Source: Mycobacterium palustre
Lineage (GTDB): Bacteria; Actinomycetota; Actinomycetes; Mycobacteriales; Mycobacteriaceae
Direction of reading: 5' to 3'
DNA: 64,000 bases
Assembly: GCF_002101785.1 (NCBI RefSeq)
Contig: NZ_LQPJ01000136.1
Span: forward strand, 202,451 to 266,450
Shown here one piece after another: positions 42,807 to 50,316 of this stretch (position 1 is its first letter; each line of letters begins with the position of its first letter). Below the pieces are notes generated by a model. It worked only from the letters and a program-made list of their open reading frames with translations. It had not been told where the DNA came from and searched no databases. The position numbers and the translations under genes are program-made.

Positions 42807-43847
42807 TCATCCGCTGGCGTCGGCGGTGAACAGGGCGCTTTCTTCCAGCACTTCGGCGATCGCCCATCGCTCTTCGTCGGTCAAGCTTCCCGGGAGGTCC
42901 CGCACCTCGAATCGTGGTGTCCTGACGCAAAAGTCGATGGCCTCGCGCGCGATGCGCGAAACGGCGAACTCTTCTACCCAACCGCGGGGTGTCACGACCC
43001 CCAGAGCGACGAAGTCGCCGGTTTCTCGATAGTCGAGCACCAGCTTCTCGTGGGCGCGCGTAGGGGTCCGCGCCGTCGGCGGGCCGGCGTTGGTCACGTC
43101 GGTTCTGCCCAGGCCGTGGATGAACCGCCGGGTGGACAAGGAACTTTGCCGCACGCAACGCTCAAGCAAGTCCACGACCGGAACGGCCTCGACTTGGGCG
43201 AGGTACTGGGCGATGGCACGGATTTTGAGCTGCCGGCGTCGAGCCGCAATCACCTCGTCGTAGGGCTCGTCAGGACCGGTCCGCCGGCGAGCGGCGAAGT
43301 TGTCCAGAATCGGCAGGCATCGTTCTTGGTCTGCCAACTGTTCACCGTCGCGCGGACTACTGACGTGAAGGGACAGCGACCAGCGGTCAGTCGGGTTGCG
43401 AGGATCGTGGATGCACGGCTCATAGATGAAGCCGACTTGTCCGGCGGGAGCGTCGAAGCGGTTCTTCGGGACCAGGGTCTGTCGGCGGTACGACTCATCG
43501 CGGTCGTAGGTCTCGACGATCAGCTCGTTATGGCAGACACCTGTGATCGTCCACGCCGTGTGCTCGTGGGCCCCGGCGTTGCGACCCGGGGGCCAGTATC
43601 CAAACGCAAAGCGGATTCCGAATCCGGGCACGGTGAAGAACGGAACCAATCCGGGACGCAGGCCTCGCCGTTGCTCGAGTCGGGTCAGCTCGTATGCCAA
43701 GCAATCGACGAGAAAGTGATCGTCACGGACGGCCGCGGTTACCGCCGCCCGGGCGGCAAGGACCGCGTCCTTGTCCGGATGCTCACGCGCGTTCGCGTCG
43801 GGGAACGCCTGCCGGTCAAACAGCTCACACAGGTCGTCGAGCTTCAC
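42807..43847 (-). CDS. Cysteine dioxygenase-like cupin with shared C-terminal domain
   Basis: 346 aa. Residues 65-165 look like the cysteine dioxygenase cupin: His94 and His96 in AGAHEHTAW and His147 in EPCIHDPRNPTD fit the three-His iron site, with SLSLHVSSP after it. The C-terminal 55 residues (about 285-340; IAREAIDFCVRT ... VRDLPGSLTDEER) match the end of the next gene upstream, suggesting a common docking or wing-helix-like domain. GTG 43847 has AGGAGG 9 nt before it and lies 18 bp after the preceding stop. Probably oxidises a thiol, free or on the 62-aa peptide; inference. Confidence 0.7.
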   Translation of the reverse strand: MKLDDLCELFDRQAFPDANAREHPDKDAVLAARAAVTAAVRDDHFLVDCLAYELTRLEQRRGLRPGLVPFFTVPGFGIRFAFGYWPPGRNAGAHEHTAWTITGVCHNELIVETYDRDESYRRQTLVPKNRFDAPAGQVGFIYEPCIHDPRNPTDRWSLSLHVSSPRDGEQLADQERCLPILDNFAARRRTGPDEPYDEVIAARRRQLKIRAIAQYLAQVEAVPVVDLLERCVRQSSLSTRRFIHGLGRTDVTNAGPPTARTPTRAHEKLVLDYRETGDFVALGVVTPRGWVEEFAVSRIAREAIDFCVRTPRFEVRDLPGSLTDEERWAIAEVLEESALFTADASG

Positions 43848-43865
43848 GGGGCGCCTCCTGGACTT

Positions 43866-44578
43866 TCAACCGACACGGAGGATTCTGGTTTCGACCAGTC
43901 CGGCGATGAGCGCGATCTTCTCCTCGTCGGTCAGGTCGCCCGGCAGTTCACGGACATAGAAGGCGCCCGTGCCGGCAATAAATCGCAACGCCTCGCGCGC
44001 GATGTCGTTAACACTCAGAAAAACACGACCGCTGCCGTCGGTCAGCTCGGCCATTCCGTCGACCGAGCCCAAGACCAATCGTCCGCAATAGCGGTTCACG
44101 ATACGCCGGTGCGGGGTTACGCAGCGCGAGTCATCCCAGACCTGCGGCAGATCCACGCCGAAGATCTCACGGTACCGGGCACCAAACTCGGCCAACGTGG
44201 CTTCGGGAGGGCCGCCGACGGAGGCGCCCGGCGCATTGCTCGGGAAGTGGTGGCGATAACTGCCGAAATACTTGGTGCAAAATTTGCTGTATTCCACGGT
44301 GAAAAGCACGAACTGGTGCCATACCTCATCCACGTACGCCGAGTACATCTGCCAGGTTTTGTCTGATCGACGTGGGTAAGCACCAGGTATCGCTTCACCT
44401 CGGTGAAAAGCGCGCAGGCCTCCTCAGGCGTTTCAACAACGCTATCTTTCACAAGCTTCTCAATAAGGAATGGCGCCTCGTAACCCAGCGCCTCAACTGC
44501 ACCCGGCGGCACATCCGGCACCAAGCCGGCACCGGTCTGTCGATGACTACCGGGGCCGACGTTAACCTGGGTAGGCAC
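43866..44578 (-). pseudogene. WH-motif protein (DUF1399-like) interrupted by a one-base frameshift
   Basis: The first frame runs from GTG 44578 (MPTQVNVGPGSHRQ) to ...YLVLTHVDQTK; the rest (TWQMYSAYVDEVWHQFVLFTVEYSKFC) is in another frame. Adding one base to the run at 44357-44360 (A-run on the coding strand) restores a 237-aa protein. Pattern DEVWHxF, EYSKFCTKYFG and HHFP recalls glycine-rich/DUF1399 proteins. The last 60 residues (IAREALRFIAGTGAFYVRELPGDLTDEEK) match the end of the cupin gene product. A -1 slip on the AAAA run could also restore the frame. Starts 14 bp after the 62-aa gene. Function unknown. Confidence 0.75.
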
Positions 44579-44579
44579 T

Positions 44580-44592
44580 ACCCGAGGCGGGT
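44580..44592 (-). promoter_or_regulatory. Short hairpin ACCCG-N3-CGGGT between peptide gene and next gene
   Basis: A 5-bp GC-rich stem lies exactly in the 14-bp gap after the 62-aa gene stop. In many peptide clusters such a hairpin lowers downstream expression relative to the precursor. It also covers the ribosome-binding region of the 44578 gene. Confidence 0.35.
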
Positions 44593-44781
44593 TTAGCTAC
44601 GTGACGCCATGGCCCAACCCGACCCAGCGGGCTGCTCCACAACCCGTTCGTCTTCGCAGCGGCAACTGCATGTGCCAGTGCAAAGCGCGCCGGAACCTGG
44701 GCCGGGATGCAGCAAGATCCGTAACCGGCCAGTCCGGGTTTCTTTGATCTGGGTATTGTCGGTGCCCGAAATCGTGCTCAT
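44593..44781 (-). CDS. Cysteine-rich 62-aa peptide, candidate RiPP precursor
   Basis: Starts MSTISGTDNTQIKETRTGR and has a compact core ALCTGTCSCRCEDERVVEQ with Cys34, Cys38, Cys40 and Cys42, ending WAMASRS. No known family was recognised. ATG 44781 is preceded at 8 nt by TAGATT, a good mycobacterial -10 box, so the mRNA is probably leaderless. It is the first gene of a - strand run with the WH-motif and cupin genes and faces tldD-tldE-ABC-ABC. The layout suggests leader (1-30) plus modified core. The frame stays open upstream, so a longer start cannot be excluded; third-position GC is moderate. Confidence 0.5.
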   Translation of the reverse strand: MSTISGTDNTQIKETRTGRLRILLHPGPGSGALCTGTCSCRCEDERVVEQPAGSGWAMASRS

Positions 44782-44789
44782 GGGCCAGG

Positions 44790-44795
44790 AATCTA
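44790..44795 (-). promoter_or_regulatory. -10 box TAGATT for the peptide operon
   Basis: TAGATT on the - strand fits TANNNT and leaves 8 nt to the ATG at 44781, the spacing of leaderless mycobacterial promoters. No convincing -35 box is seen. Confidence 0.5.
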
Positions 44796-45101
44796 GCACA
44801 TGCACTGGTAATGTGTACCGAATTCCAAGCGCGCAATTTGCCAACGTTAGAAACTGGTCGTGCACTCCCGCATGTGCGGCTACCGCGCGGGGCTCGCTCC
44901 ATCCGTTGGTGGCCACCGCAAGCGACCATTTCGGCCCCGTGGCGGGCTTTTTATTCGAATCGGGACGAGCAGTGTGAAGCGCAATAGACCGGCCAGAAGA
45001 ATTCTGGCGGTCGCACTTGTAAATTCTTGAAAAAAACTTCGCGTCCGCCCCCGGTGACCGTGCTTCGGGAGCGTCCGGTCCGCCGGTTATACCCGAGCCC
45101 C

Positions 45102-45156
45102 GGAAAGGGAGCGGAAAGGGAGCGGAAAGGGGGCGGAAAAAGGGTGGAAAGGGCGT
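45102..45156 (+). repeat. Five tandem 11-bp purine-rich repeats
   Basis: Units start at 45102, 45113, 45124, 45135 and 45146. The first two are GGAAAGGGAGC exactly; the others differ at one to a few bases (GGAAAGGGGGC, GGAAAAAGGGT, GGAAAGGGCGT). The period equals one helical turn. The + strand is almost pure purine, so unusual structure or regulated protein binding is possible. Confidence 0.9.
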
Positions 45157-45256
45157 GTGAAACACCTTCCGGCGGAACGGCCGGGCGCTTTCGGTGCTGG
45201 TGCGGGTGTCGTAGGATCTGACTCCACGTTACGGGGCCGCACAAAGGACCACTGCG

Positions 45257-46186
45257 ATGGCTATGCCGGCGACAACCCCGCTTGCTGTCACGAAATTGGG
45301 CAGGCACATCGGGGCCCGCATCGACGGAGTGTTGCTCGGCGGCGACCTCGACGCGAGCGTCGTCGGCCAGATACGTCAGGCGCTGCTGCGCCACAAGGTG
45401 ATCTTTTTCAGGGGCCAGCACCACCTCGACGATGAGCAGCAGTACGCGTTCGCCGGGCTGCTCGGCGCGCCGCTCGACCGGCTGGCTTTCGACTCCGACT
45501 ACCGCAAGGCGACGAACTGGCATACCGACCAGACGTTCGCCCCGAATTACCCCAAGGCGGCCATACTGCGCGCGGTCACCCTGCCGAGCTACGGCGGATC
45601 GACGCTTTGGGCCTCGACGGCGGCGGCCTACGCGGCCCTGCCCGAGCCGCTTCGGCACCTGGCCGAAAACCTGTGGGCGTTGCACAGTAGCCGCTACGAC
45701 CAGATCGGCCACTTTCCAGGTCTGGGCCACGTTTTCATCCCCGGCGGCCCCCCTGCCCGCCATCAGTCCGTGAACACCATGGACGCCCCCGGTGAGCAAC
45801 AGCCGCTGCGGCCGGCGCCTCCGGCGCCGGAATTCCGCACCGAGCATCCCGTCGTGCGGGTGCATCCCGAAACCGGCGAGCGGGCACTGCTTCTCGGGCA
45901 GTGGGTGCGGGGCTTTCTAGACCTCGAGCACTACGAGGCGCAGGTCCTCTTCGAATTGCTGCAACGGCGTATCACGATGCCCGAGAACGTTATCCAATGG
46001 CATTGGGCACCCGGCGACGTGGCGATCTGGGACAACTACGCCACCCAACACCGCGCGGTTGACGACTACGACGACCAGCGCCGTGTGATGCATCGCGTCA
46101 CCTTGATCGGCGAGGTGCCCATAGACACCCACGGGCGACAGAGCCGGTCGGTCAGCGGCGGGAGGCTCGAATCGGTTGCAGGCTGA
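45257..46186 (+). CDS. TauD/TfdA-type Fe(II)/2-oxoglutarate dioxygenase
   Basis: 309 aa. Iron ligands His and Asp in NWHTDQTF and the distal His in ATQHRAVDDY, with the 2-oxoglutarate Arg in RRVMHRVTL. Related to taurine and alkylsulfate dioxygenases (for example M. tuberculosis Rv3406). Typically releases sulfite or oxidises a side chain. A TAGGAT promoter element is at 45212. It is divergent from the peptide operon, so it could be part of that system or belong to the FAD oxidase gene that follows 48 bp later. Confidence 0.88.
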   Translation: MAMPATTPLAVTKLGRHIGARIDGVLLGGDLDASVVGQIRQALLRHKVIFFRGQHHLDDEQQYAFAGLLGAPLDRLAFDSDYRKATNWHTDQTFAPNYPKAAILRAVTLPSYGGSTLWASTAAAYAALPEPLRHLAENLWALHSSRYDQIGHFPGLGHVFIPGGPPARHQSVNTMDAPGEQQPLRPAPPAPEFRTEHPVVRVHPETGERALLLGQWVRGFLDLEHYEAQVLFELLQRRITMPENVIQWHWAPGDVAIWDNYATQHRAVDDYDDQRRVMHRVTLIGEVPIDTHGRQSRSVSGGRLESVAG

Positions 46187-46234
46187 TGCGGCCGCATGGC
46201 AAGCACGGCACGTTTCGGTGCTATAACCGCGAGC

Positions 46235-47572
46235 ATGCTGCGCAGTCTGGCCGACGCCATCGGCTCCAAGCACGTCGTCACCGACGCCGATGTCCTGGCC
46301 GGTCGCAGCGTCGACCACACCGGCCGCTACCGGGGGCGGGCCAGCGCGCTGGTGCGGCCGGGGTCGGGCGAGCAGGTGGCCGAGGTGCTGCGGATCTGCC
46401 GCGACGCCGGCGCGCACGTCACCGTCCAAGGGGGCCGCACCTCGCTGGTGGCCGGCACGGTTCCCGCGCACGATGACGTCTTGCTGTCGACCGAACGGCT
46501 CACCGCCCTGGGTGACGTCGACACCGTCGAGCGCCGCGTCACGGCCGGGGCCGGGGTCGCGCTGACCGCCGTGCAAAGCGCCGCTGCCGCAGCCGGTTTG
46601 GTGTTCGGCGTGGACTTGGCCGCCCGCGACACCGCGACGATCGGCGGCATGGCGTCGACGAACGCCGGCGGGCTTCGCACCGTCCGCTACGGGAACATGG
46701 GCGAGCAGGTCGTCGGGTTGGAGGTGGCGCTGCCGGACGGTTCGATGCTGCGCCGGCACAGCATGGTGCGCAGCGACAACACCGGCTACGACCTGCCGGC
46801 GCTGTTCGTCGGCGCCGAGGGCACCCTCGGCGTCATCACGTCCCTGGACCTGCGGCTGCACCCCACGCCCTCGCACCGGGCGACCGCGGTCTGCGGGTTC
46901 GCCGACCTCGAGGCGCTCGTCGATGCGGGCCGCACCTTCCGGGACGTCGAAGGCGTCGCGGCGCTGGAGCTGATCGACGGCCGCGCCGCCGCTTTGACCG
47001 CCGAACACCTGGGGGTGGCCGCCCCGGTGCCCGGCGACTGGCTGCTGCTGGTCGAGCTGGCCGCCGACGACGACCAGACCGAGCGGCTCGCCTCGATGCT
47101 CGACGGGGCGCGGCTGTGCGGGGAGCCCGCGGTGGGCGTGGATCTCGCTGCGCGGCAACGACTATGGCGGGTTCGCGAGTCGGTGGCCGAGGTGCTCGGC
47201 GTGTTCGGGCCGCCGCTGAAGTTCGACGTGTCGCTGCCCCTGGCGGCGATCGGCGGGTTCGCGCGCGACGCGGCCACGTTGATCCGGGAGCAGGTAGCCG
47301 AGGCGGTGCCGGTGCTGTTCGGTCACATCGGCGAGGGCAACCTGCACCTCAACGTGCTGCGCTGCCCGGTCGAGCGGGAGCGGGCGCTCTACGCGCCGAT
47401 GATGGAGCTCATCGCCGGCCGCGGCGGCAACGTCAGCTCCGAACACGGCGTCGGCAGCCGCAAGCGCGCCTACCTGTCGATGTCGCGCGAGCCGGCCGAC
47501 ATCGCGGCGATGCGGGCGGTCAAGGCGGCGTTCGATCCGACCGGTTACCTCAACGCGGCGGTGCTGTTGTGA
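46235..47572 (+). CDS. FAD-linked oxidase, glycolate/D-lactate dehydrogenase type
   Basis: 445 aa with an N-terminal PCMH FAD-binding domain (VRPGSGEQVAEVLRICRDAGAHVTVQGGRTSLVAGT, TIGGMASTNAGGLRTVRYG) and a C-terminal FAD-oxidase domain (FGHIGEGNLHLNVL ... SEHGVGSRKRAYL). Oxidises a 2-hydroxy acid. A TATAAC -10 box 7 nt before ATG 46235 points to a leaderless transcript; ATG 46196 upstream is less likely. Convergent with the TetR gene (21 bp). Confidence 0.88.
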   Translation: MLRSLADAIGSKHVVTDADVLAGRSVDHTGRYRGRASALVRPGSGEQVAEVLRICRDAGAHVTVQGGRTSLVAGTVPAHDDVLLSTERLTALGDVDTVERRVTAGAGVALTAVQSAAAAAGLVFGVDLAARDTATIGGMASTNAGGLRTVRYGNMGEQVVGLEVALPDGSMLRRHSMVRSDNTGYDLPALFVGAEGTLGVITSLDLRLHPTPSHRATAVCGFADLEALVDAGRTFRDVEGVAALELIDGRAAALTAEHLGVAAPVPGDWLLLVELAADDDQTERLASMLDGARLCGEPAVGVDLAARQRLWRVRESVAEVLGVFGPPLKFDVSLPLAAIGGFARDAATLIREQVAEAVPVLFGHIGEGNLHLNVLRCPVERERALYAPMMELIAGRGGNVSSEHGVGSRKRAYLSMSREPADIAAMRAVKAAFDPTGYLNAAVLL

Positions 47573-47593
47573 GCCCTTCGCGGGGATCGGTTG

Positions 47594-48133
47594 CTAGGGC
47601 GTGCCCTTGATCCCGACGGCGTGGCGCAGCTGCGCCAAAAACTCGTCGGCGTCGTCGCTGCGAACGATGTAGTGCGAGATGGCGATTCGGATCACGGTCG
47701 CCGCCTTCACCGCGGCGTTGGGGCCGGGCAGCAGCCGTTCCAGGCCCTCCCGCATCTCGGGAATGGCCCGCGACACCTGAGCGATGACGTGCTCGGGCTC
47801 GACGTCGACCATCCGCACGCCCGAATACGAGTGCTGGTAGTCGACGATGAATCGCAGTGCGGCGTCCAGCTTTTCGGTGCCCTTGAGCCCGGAGGTGGCC
47901 TTGACCAATCCGATTTCGAACGCCTTCCGCTCGTAGCGGGAGAACGCCGAGAGCAGCTCCTCTTTGGAGGCGAACCAGCGGTAGAGCGTGGGCCGCGACA
48001 CCCCGGCCTGGGTGGCCACTTCCGACAGGCTGAGCTTGGTCTTGCCGTTGCGGCCGAGCACCTCGGCGGTGGCGGCGAGGATGCGCTGACGCGTGGAGGT
48101 GTCAGGCTCTGCCGCTTGGGCCGGAACGCTCAT
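47594..48133 (-). CDS. TetR-family regulator
   Basis: 179-aa TetR protein: helix-turn-helix at about residues 37-60 (LSEVATQAGVSRPTLYRWFASKEELL), short ligand domain. The TTAC-N15-TGTCAC element at 48144-48168 covers its promoter; on the - strand this reads GTGACA-N16-TAAGGT followed 7 nt later by the ATG, a good leaderless promoter. The same element occurs three more times nearby, so this protein may control the thioesterase/acyl-CoA cluster and itself. Lies 31 bp after the thioesterase gene on the same strand. Confidence 0.88.
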   Translation of the reverse strand: MSVPAQAAEPDTSTRQRILAATAEVLGRNGKTKLSLSEVATQAGVSRPTLYRWFASKEELLSAFSRYERKAFEIGLVKATSGLKGTEKLDAALRFIVDYQHSYSGVRMVDVEPEHVIAQVSRAIPEMREGLERLLPGPNAAVKAATVIRIAISHYIVRSDDADEFLAQLRHAVGIKGTP

Positions 48134-48143
48134 ATCTGAAACC

Positions 48144-48168
48144 TTACGAAGTATCGATCAACTGTCAC
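48144..48168. promoter_or_regulatory. TTAC-N15-TGTCAC element, copy 1 (TetR promoter)
   Basis: TTAC at 48144-48147 and TGTCAC at 48163-48168, upstream of the TetR start at 48133 and overlapping the end of the thioesterase gene. One of four copies sharing half-sites and 15-bp spacing. Confidence 0.6.
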
Positions 48169-49001
48169 ATTCTTTTCGCTTCCCGGCCAGGTTCGGGCCG
48201 CCGGCGCACCAGCACGCACTGCTGGATGGCGCCGACCGCGCCTTGCTCGTCGAACAGCGTGCCGACCGTCGTGCCGACGCCGTCCGGGCCGTAGTTGGTC
48301 TCGGCGCGAATCCCGACCCACCGGCCCTCGGGAACCCGGAACACATGCACGGCCAGGTCGGTGTTGAGAAACGTCCACAGGGTGATGTCGATCTTGCTGC
48401 CGATCCCGTTGGCGCAGTCGGCCACCGCGAAAAGCCGCTCCAGCGGGGTCATCGTCTCGCCCTTGACCAGGTCGACGGTCGGCGTGATCCAGGATTCGCC
48501 GGGGCCCTGGTTCAGCGGCGGGGTCAGCCACCGCCAGTCCAGGCTGTGCACGTAGTTGCGGTCCCAGTCCTTGGCCAGGTCACGGTCTCGGGCCTCGGCC
48601 AGCGGCGCGGGCAGCCGCGCCCCCGCGTGGGCCAGCGATTCCGTGTCCAGCCGCTGCAGCCGCCACCCGCTGGCCCGCGCGACGGGCCTGGGCCGGCCGT
48701 CGGGGCCCAGTCCGTGCATCTCCGCGCTCACCAGCTCGATCTGTTTGCCGGCGCGCTCCAGCCGGGGGCGAACCCACACCCCGCCCTCGGCGGGCACCGG
48801 CCCCAGCAGGTCGACGACGACCCGGCTGAGGCGGGTGTCGTCGCGCTGCTCACAGCGCTCCAGGGCGCGGACCAGCAGCGCTGACACCGGCGCGGCGTGC
48901 TGGATTTCCGCCGACCAGGTGCTGCGCACCAGGTCGGTCGCGTCGAACTTCTCGCCCAGCGGGTCGGCGTCATCGATCAGCTCGTAGTAGCAATCCGTCA
49001 C
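48165..49001 (-). CDS. Thioesterase family protein (double hotdog)
   Basis: 278 aa. N-terminal FDATDLVRSTWSAEIQHAAPVSALLVRALERC and later TLWTFLNTDLAVHVFRVPEGRWVGIRAETNYGPDGVGTTVGTLFDEQGAVGAIQQCVLVRRRP fit the acyl-CoA thioesterase-like (TesB/4HBT_3) family in mycobacteria. Would hydrolyse an acyl-CoA to free acid. Followed by the TetR gene after 31 bp. The start at the ATG at 49001 has weak signals (GAGAGGGACACG before it). Confidence 0.85.
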   Translation of the reverse strand: MTDCYYELIDDADPLGEKFDATDLVRSTWSAEIQHAAPVSALLVRALERCEQRDDTRLSRVVVDLLGPVPAEGGVWVRPRLERAGKQIELVSAEMHGLGPDGRPRPVARASGWRLQRLDTESLAHAGARLPAPLAEARDRDLAKDWDRNYVHSLDWRWLTPPLNQGPGESWITPTVDLVKGETMTPLERLFAVADCANGIGSKIDITLWTFLNTDLAVHVFRVPEGRWVGIRAETNYGPDGVGTTVGTLFDEQGAVGAIQQCVLVRRRPEPGREAKRM

Positions 49002-49023
49002 TCGTGTCCCTCTCGGCGGCGTC

Positions 49024-49263
49024 TCAGGGCAACCCGGCGCCGGGGACGGTCACCGCGGCGGCGTCCACCCGGGACAACCGGGTGCCGACGAGCCGCTGGG
49101 GATGGGCGTCGGTGCTCGACAGCAGGAAAAGCGTGCGGTGCCGCGGGCCGCCAAGCGCGCACGCGATGGCCAACCACAACAGGCCCTCGAACCAGCGCGG
49201 GCCCTCACCGGAGCAAAACCCGTTGGCCAGGGGCTCGGGGAAGCTTCCGGCATTACAAAACAT
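49024..49263 (-). pseudogene. SMP-30/gluconolactonase gene with large internal deletion
   Basis: The 79-aa frame starts MFCNAGSFPEPLANGFCSGEGPRWF (the N-terminus of SMP-30-like lactonases, usually followed by ..W.SD) and jumps directly to IACALGGPRHRTLFLLSSTD ... GAGLP, the C-terminal end. About 200 residues of beta-propeller are missing. In frame, but cannot fold as a propeller. The deletion brackets the region near residue 30. The TTAC-N15-TGTCAT element overlaps its start. Confidence 0.7.
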
Positions 49264-49277
49264 CGCAAAAGTGTCAT
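49253..49277. promoter_or_regulatory. TTAC-N15-TGTCAT element, copy 2
   Basis: TTAC at 49253-49256 and TGTCAT at 49272-49277, over the start of the SMP-30 remnant and 132 bp before the thioesterase at 49410. Spacer keeps AAAA at the left and AAAAG at the right. Confidence 0.6.
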
Positions 49278-49340
49278 GCACCGCGGGTGCCGGTGTCAAT
49301 TTCGCCCGGTTGGCGTGCCGCGGCCCGCGATTTGTTAGCC

Positions 49341-49374
49341 GAGCTTTACAAATCCTGCTCAAAGTGTCACGCTG
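49341..49374. promoter_or_regulatory. TTAC-N15-TGTCAC element, copy 3
   Basis: Identical flanks to copy 4: GAGCTTTACAAA then nine variable bases then AAGTGTCACGCTG. It lies 35 bp before TTG 49410, a natural operator place for the thioesterase-LLM-dehydrogenase run. Confidence 0.65.
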
Positions 49375-49409
49375 AGCCGTGGGCGACTACTGCGAGAGGT
49401 GGAGCGGAA

Positions 49410-50300
49410 TTGACCAAGGCTTCCGAGGAATCCGAGCAGACCGAGTGGACGGTGCAGGGCCTGCTTGACCTGTTCGACGTGCGGGCCGACGGGCAGGACC
49501 GGTTCGCCGGCGAGACCGGAATCGCCAGCGGCGACGAACGGCAGGTGGTCGAGGGCACCCAGGTGCTCGCGCAGGCGATCGTGGCGGTCGCCAAACGCTT
49601 CCCGGACAAGTCGGTGCGGTCGGCGCACGCGGTCTTCTCTCGCGCGATCGCCGTCGGGCCCCCCATCGAACTGGTCGTGGACGTCGTGGCCGAGGGTCGG
49701 TCCACCGCCACCGCGGTCGTCGCCGTGCAGCAGAACGGCCGCCGCTGCCTGAGCATCACGGTGCTGGCCGACGTCCCGACCGCCGACGTCATCCGCCACC
49801 ACCTGCCGCGGCCCGACGTCGCGCCGCCGGCCGATGCCCACCTGTCCGAGATGCCCATGATCGGGCGGGAGCTGCGGCTGGTCGACGTCGTCGACGTCAA
49901 CAGCCCCGACGAGGTCGGGCCGCCGGAGCTGTACGCGTGGCTGCGCTATGACCCCATTCCCACGCGCGACGATTTGGCCAAGGCCCTGGTCGCCTATTTC
50001 ACGGGCCACCTGGGGATCTCGACCACCATGCGCGCCCACCCGGGGATCGGCACCAGCCAGGCGCACCTGACCGTGTCCACCGCCCCGATGTCGATCTCCG
50101 TCGCCTTCCACGAGCCGGTGCGCTGGGACGGCTGGCTGCTCTACAGCCACGAGAGCACGCAGGTGGGCGCCGGCATGTCGTATGTCCGCGGCACGGTGCA
50201 CACCGAGGAGGGCGAACTGCTGGCCTCCTTCGCCCAGGAGGCGTTGATCCGTCCGCTGCGCATCAGCGACACCTCGATCGACGCCCGCTCGCGGTTCTGA
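49410..50300 (+). CDS. Acyl-CoA thioesterase II (TesB-like)
   Basis: 296 aa double-hotdog thioesterase: LLDLFDVRADGQDRFAGETG, KSVRSAHAVFSRAIAVGPPIELVVDVV, and the second half with WLLYSHESTQVGAGMSYVRGTVHTEEGELLASFAQEALIRP. Releases free acid from acyl-CoA. Initiation at TTG 49410 is inferred from GAGAGGTGGAGCGG directly before it; no ATG or GTG fits. Sixteen bp to the LLM gene; operon with 50317 and 51250. Confidence 0.88.
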   Translation: MTKASEESEQTEWTVQGLLDLFDVRADGQDRFAGETGIASGDERQVVEGTQVLAQAIVAVAKRFPDKSVRSAHAVFSRAIAVGPPIELVVDVVAEGRSTATAVVAVQQNGRRCLSITVLADVPTADVIRHHLPRPDVAPPADAHLSEMPMIGRELRLVDVVDVNSPDEVGPPELYAWLRYDPIPTRDDLAKALVAYFTGHLGISTTMRAHPGIGTSQAHLTVSTAPMSISVAFHEPVRWDGWLLYSHESTQVGAGMSYVRGTVHTEEGELLASFAQEALIRPLRISDTSIDARSRF

Positions 50301-50316
50301 CGCGCGGGACACGGCC

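Larger units (their letters stand above)
44782..45256. other. 475-bp divergent intergenic region
   Basis: Lies between the peptide operon (-) and the TauD-type dioxygenase (+) and is less GC-rich than its neighbours. It holds the -10 box of the peptide gene, the 11-bp purine repeats at 45102-45156, and a TAGGAT -10 box at 45212-45217 that can serve the dioxygenase. Open frames here have poor codon use and are not called. Confidence 0.6.

Noticed and set aside
44609..44977. 122-aa + strand frame across the peptide gene
   Set aside because: It overlaps the peptide gene antisense, has no ribosome site and no family match; the - strand gene fits the operon better.
44782..45165. Upstream extension of the 62-aa gene to 190 aa
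   Set aside because: Frame is open but third-position GC is mediocre, the sequence runs through the 11-bp repeats and a -10 box lies just before ATG 44781.
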